From the NCBI GenBank assembly GCA_946621895.1, contig CAMOOZ010000200.1:1-14104 (forward strand): a stretch of 14,104 nucleotides of DNA, in the 5' to 3' direction. Positions within the stretch are counted from its first letter, which is position 1. Each line of letters opens with the position of its first letter. The DNA comes from an uncultured Lachnospiraceae bacterium. GTDB taxonomy: Bacteria; Bacillota_A; Clostridia; Lachnospirales; Lachnospiraceae. Position numbers and translations under genes: made by a program. This document shows, one piece after another, positions 12,629-14,104 of this stretch. Below the pieces are notes generated by a model. That model was not told the DNA's origin. It searched no databases and worked only from the letters and a program-made list of their open reading frames with translations.

Positions 12629-13136
12629 ATCCCAACTGACCCAGACGAAGCTCCTGATCCTGTATATGCTGGACCGGGTGGATTTTCCCCTGACCCAGGC
12701 CCAGATCAGTGATCTTCTGCTTACCCATGATTATACCGATTACCCCGAGCTGCGCCAGGCGCTGACCGAGCTGACCGATGCCGGCATGGTGCATGCCCAG
12801 AGCATGCATAACCGCACCCATATTTCCCTGACGGAGGACGGACTGGATACCCTGCACTATTTTGAAAGCCGGATCCCGGAAGAGGCAAAGCTTGATATCA
12901 AGCGTTATCTTACGGACAATAAATTCGCCCTGAAGGATGCGGTCTCCATCCTTTCCGACTATTACCGGGATCAGGAGGGTTCCTATCAGGCAAGGCTCAT
13001 TGCAAAAGATAACGGCATGCCTTTGATCGAGCTGACCCTCTCCGTCCCCGACGAGGAAATGGCCGCCCATGTCTGTGATGTCTGGCAGAAAAAAAATCAG
13101 GATATTTACCAGTATGTGGTAAATACCCTGTTTTAA
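12621..13136 (+). CDS. DUF4364 family protein (winged-helix-like N-terminus)
   Basis: A 171-residue protein I recognise as DUF4364. The N-terminal half (about 5-80) has a winged-helix pattern: LTQTKLLILYMLDRVDFPLT, then a recognition-helix-like stretch ELRQALTELTDAGMV and a beta wing HISLTEDG. The C-terminal half is a mixed alpha/beta region of unknown role. This makes DNA binding plausible, but its target is unknown. ATG 12621 overlaps the end of the malic enzyme gene (ATGCCTGA) and has GGAG 8 bases upstream, inside that gene, so the two are co-transcribed and probably coupled. It converges on rarA with only 10 bases between the stop codons and no visible terminator. Confidence 0.9.
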   Translation: MPESQLTQTKLLILYMLDRVDFPLTQAQISDLLLTHDYTDYPELRQALTELTDAGMVHAQSMHNRTHISLTEDGLDTLHYFESRIPEEAKLDIKRYLTDNKFALKDAVSILSDYYRDQEGSYQARLIAKDNGMPLIELTLSVPDEEMAAHVCDVWQKKNQDIYQYVVNTLF

Positions 13137-13146
13137 CTTTTGGATT

Positions 13147-14104
13147 TTATTCTGTTTTGGTTTTTTTCTTTACTTTAATCGACGATTCGAAGCCCAGCTC
13201 TCCAGGATGATAAAATCGTCTGTTTTTTATCTGATCCGGCAGATACTGCTGCTCCACATAATGTCCCGGGAAATCGTGCGCGTACTTATACCCCACACCG
13301 ATCCCCATGTCCCGCTCTCCCTGATAATTCGCATTTCTTAAATGTGGAGGCACGGGCAGATTTCCCGAGGACTGCACCTCCCGCATCGCCTCTCCCACCG
13401 CCATATAAGAAGCATTTGATTTCGGAGCGGTCGCTATGTAAATTGCCGCCTCGGACAGAATGATCCTGGCTTCCGGCATGCCCACCCGCTCCACAGCCTG
13501 CGCAGCGCTGACCGCGATATTTAATGCATTCGGATCCGCCAGCCCCACATCCTCCGCAGCACAGATCATGATCCTTCTTGCGATGAAATTGATATCCTCT
13601 CCCGCGGAAAGCATCCTGGCCAGATAATAGGCGACGGCATCCGGATCGGAGCCCCGCATGCTCTTGATAAAGGCGGAGATCACATTATAATGATTCTCCC
13701 CCTGCTTATCAAACAACAACACTCGCTGTTGAATGCACTCCGCCGCGACTTCGGCCGTGATCCTGATCTTCCCGTCCTCTCCGGGAGATGTGGTAAGCAC
13801 CGCCAGCTCCAGCGCGTTCAGGGCATGTCTGGCATCTCCCCCGGACATCTTCGCGAGGAACTCCTCCGCCTCCTCCTCCAGCGCCGCGTGCCAGGCGCCA
13901 AGGCCTTTTTCCTCATCGGTGACGGCCCGCTTCAGCAGGGTTTTGATCTCCTCCTCCGTCAGGGGCTTTAATTCAAATACCATGGATCTGGAGATCAAAG
14001 CGGAATTTACTTCATAAAAGGGGTTTTCCGTGGTCGCGCCGATGAGGATCAGCGTCCCATCCTCCACAAAGGGGAGCAGATAGTCCTGCTGGGCTTTGTT
14101 GAAG
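13147..14104 (-). CDS. rarA: Replication-associated recombination protein A (AAA+ ATPase), partial
   Basis: RarA (MgsA) is a tetrameric AAA+ ATPase related to clamp loaders, acting at stalled replication forks. Only the C-terminal part is in the window; the frame continues through the right edge as FNKAQQDYLLPFVEDG, so the apparent GTG start at 14067 is not real. Visible are the sensor 1 strand LILIGATTENPFYEVNSAL, the arginine-finger region LISRSMVFELKPL, the sensor 2 motif SGGDARHALNALE, and the family's C-terminal tetramerisation region with MRGSDPDAVAYYLARML, VGLADPNAL, and YKYAHDFPGHYVEQQYLPD. The Walker A and B motifs lie outside the window. The tail ends in a lysine-rich KVKKKTKTE. Confidence 0.96.
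   Translation of the reverse strand, partial: FNKAQQDYLLPFVEDGTLILIGATTENPFYEVNSALISRSMVFELKPLTEEEIKTLLKRAVTDEEKGLGAWHAALEEEAEEFLAKMSGGDARHALNALELAVLTTSPGEDGKIRITAEVAAECIQQRVLLFDKQGENHYNVISAFIKSMRGSDPDAVAYYLARMLSAGEDINFIARRIMICAAEDVGLADPNALNIAVSAAQAVERVGMPEARIILSEAAIYIATAPKSNASYMAVGEAMREVQSSGNLPVPPHLRNANYQGERDMGIGVGYKYAHDFPGHYVEQQYLPDQIKNRRFYHPGELGFESSIKVKKKTKTE

Noticed and set aside
13137..13175. T-rich stretch between the convergent DUF4364 and rarA genes as a terminator
   Set aside because: There are T-runs but I could not find a stable stem before them on either strand.
1..14104. CRISPR arrays, tRNA or rRNA genes, insertion sequences and attachment sites
   Set aside because: I found no regularly spaced repeats, no cloverleaf-like segments and no transposase or integrase genes.

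Overview
The window looks like a chromosomal piece of a moderately GC-rich Clostridia bacterium, most likely a Lachnospiraceae member. Grounds for this are inference: the serC-serA-DUF1015 gene block, a DUF4364 gene directly behind a short malic enzyme, clostridial-looking ribosome binding sites (AGGAGG-like) and canonical sigma-A promoters. The first ~60 bases are extremely GC-rich with homopolymer runs and look like a low-quality contig end.

Layout. (1) 1-4093, minus strand: a five-gene peptide/nickel-type ABC importer operon in the order permease, permease, ATPase, ATPase, then the first 41 codons of a secreted protein that is probably the solute-binding lipoprotein, cut by the window edge. 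It is read from a strong promoter at 4188-4217. (2) 4094-4533: a 440-base gap holding that promoter, two inverted repeats around it, a GC-rich three-hairpin element, and the terminator of the next unit. (3) 4534-11223, minus strand: serC, serA, a DUF1015 gene, a glycogen-branching-enzyme-like protein that has lost its catalytic residues, and an MscS-type mechanosensitive channel. One good promoter (11300-11328, wrapped in an 8-bp inverted repeat) and one good terminator (about 4467-4499) bracket this block, so it may be one transcript, although a 138-base gap separates the DUF1015 gene from the branching-enzyme-like gene. (4) 11456-13136, plus strand: a malic enzyme and an overlapping DUF4364 gene, divergent from serC. 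(5) 13147-14104, minus strand: the C-terminal part of the replication-associated AAA+ ATPase RarA, cut by the right edge.

How it fits together. SerA and SerC carry out the first two steps of serine synthesis from 3-phosphoglycerate. The DUF1015 protein is translationally coupled to SerA and may act on serine or phosphoserine metabolism. The most unusual gene is the 716-residue branching-enzyme-like protein at 5427-7577: it keeps the N-terminal, CBM48-like and barrel scaffold of GlgB, but the nucleophile, acid/base and transition-state positions are all substituted, and it has gained a C-terminal coiled coil. Its stop codon overlaps the start of the MscS-type channel gene (ATGA), which suggests a non-catalytic glucan-binding or scaffold role coupled to a membrane channel. 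Several of the spacers share short motifs (GGCGCGGTGGAG, GCGAATG) and hairpins that look like a dispersed intergenic repeat family.
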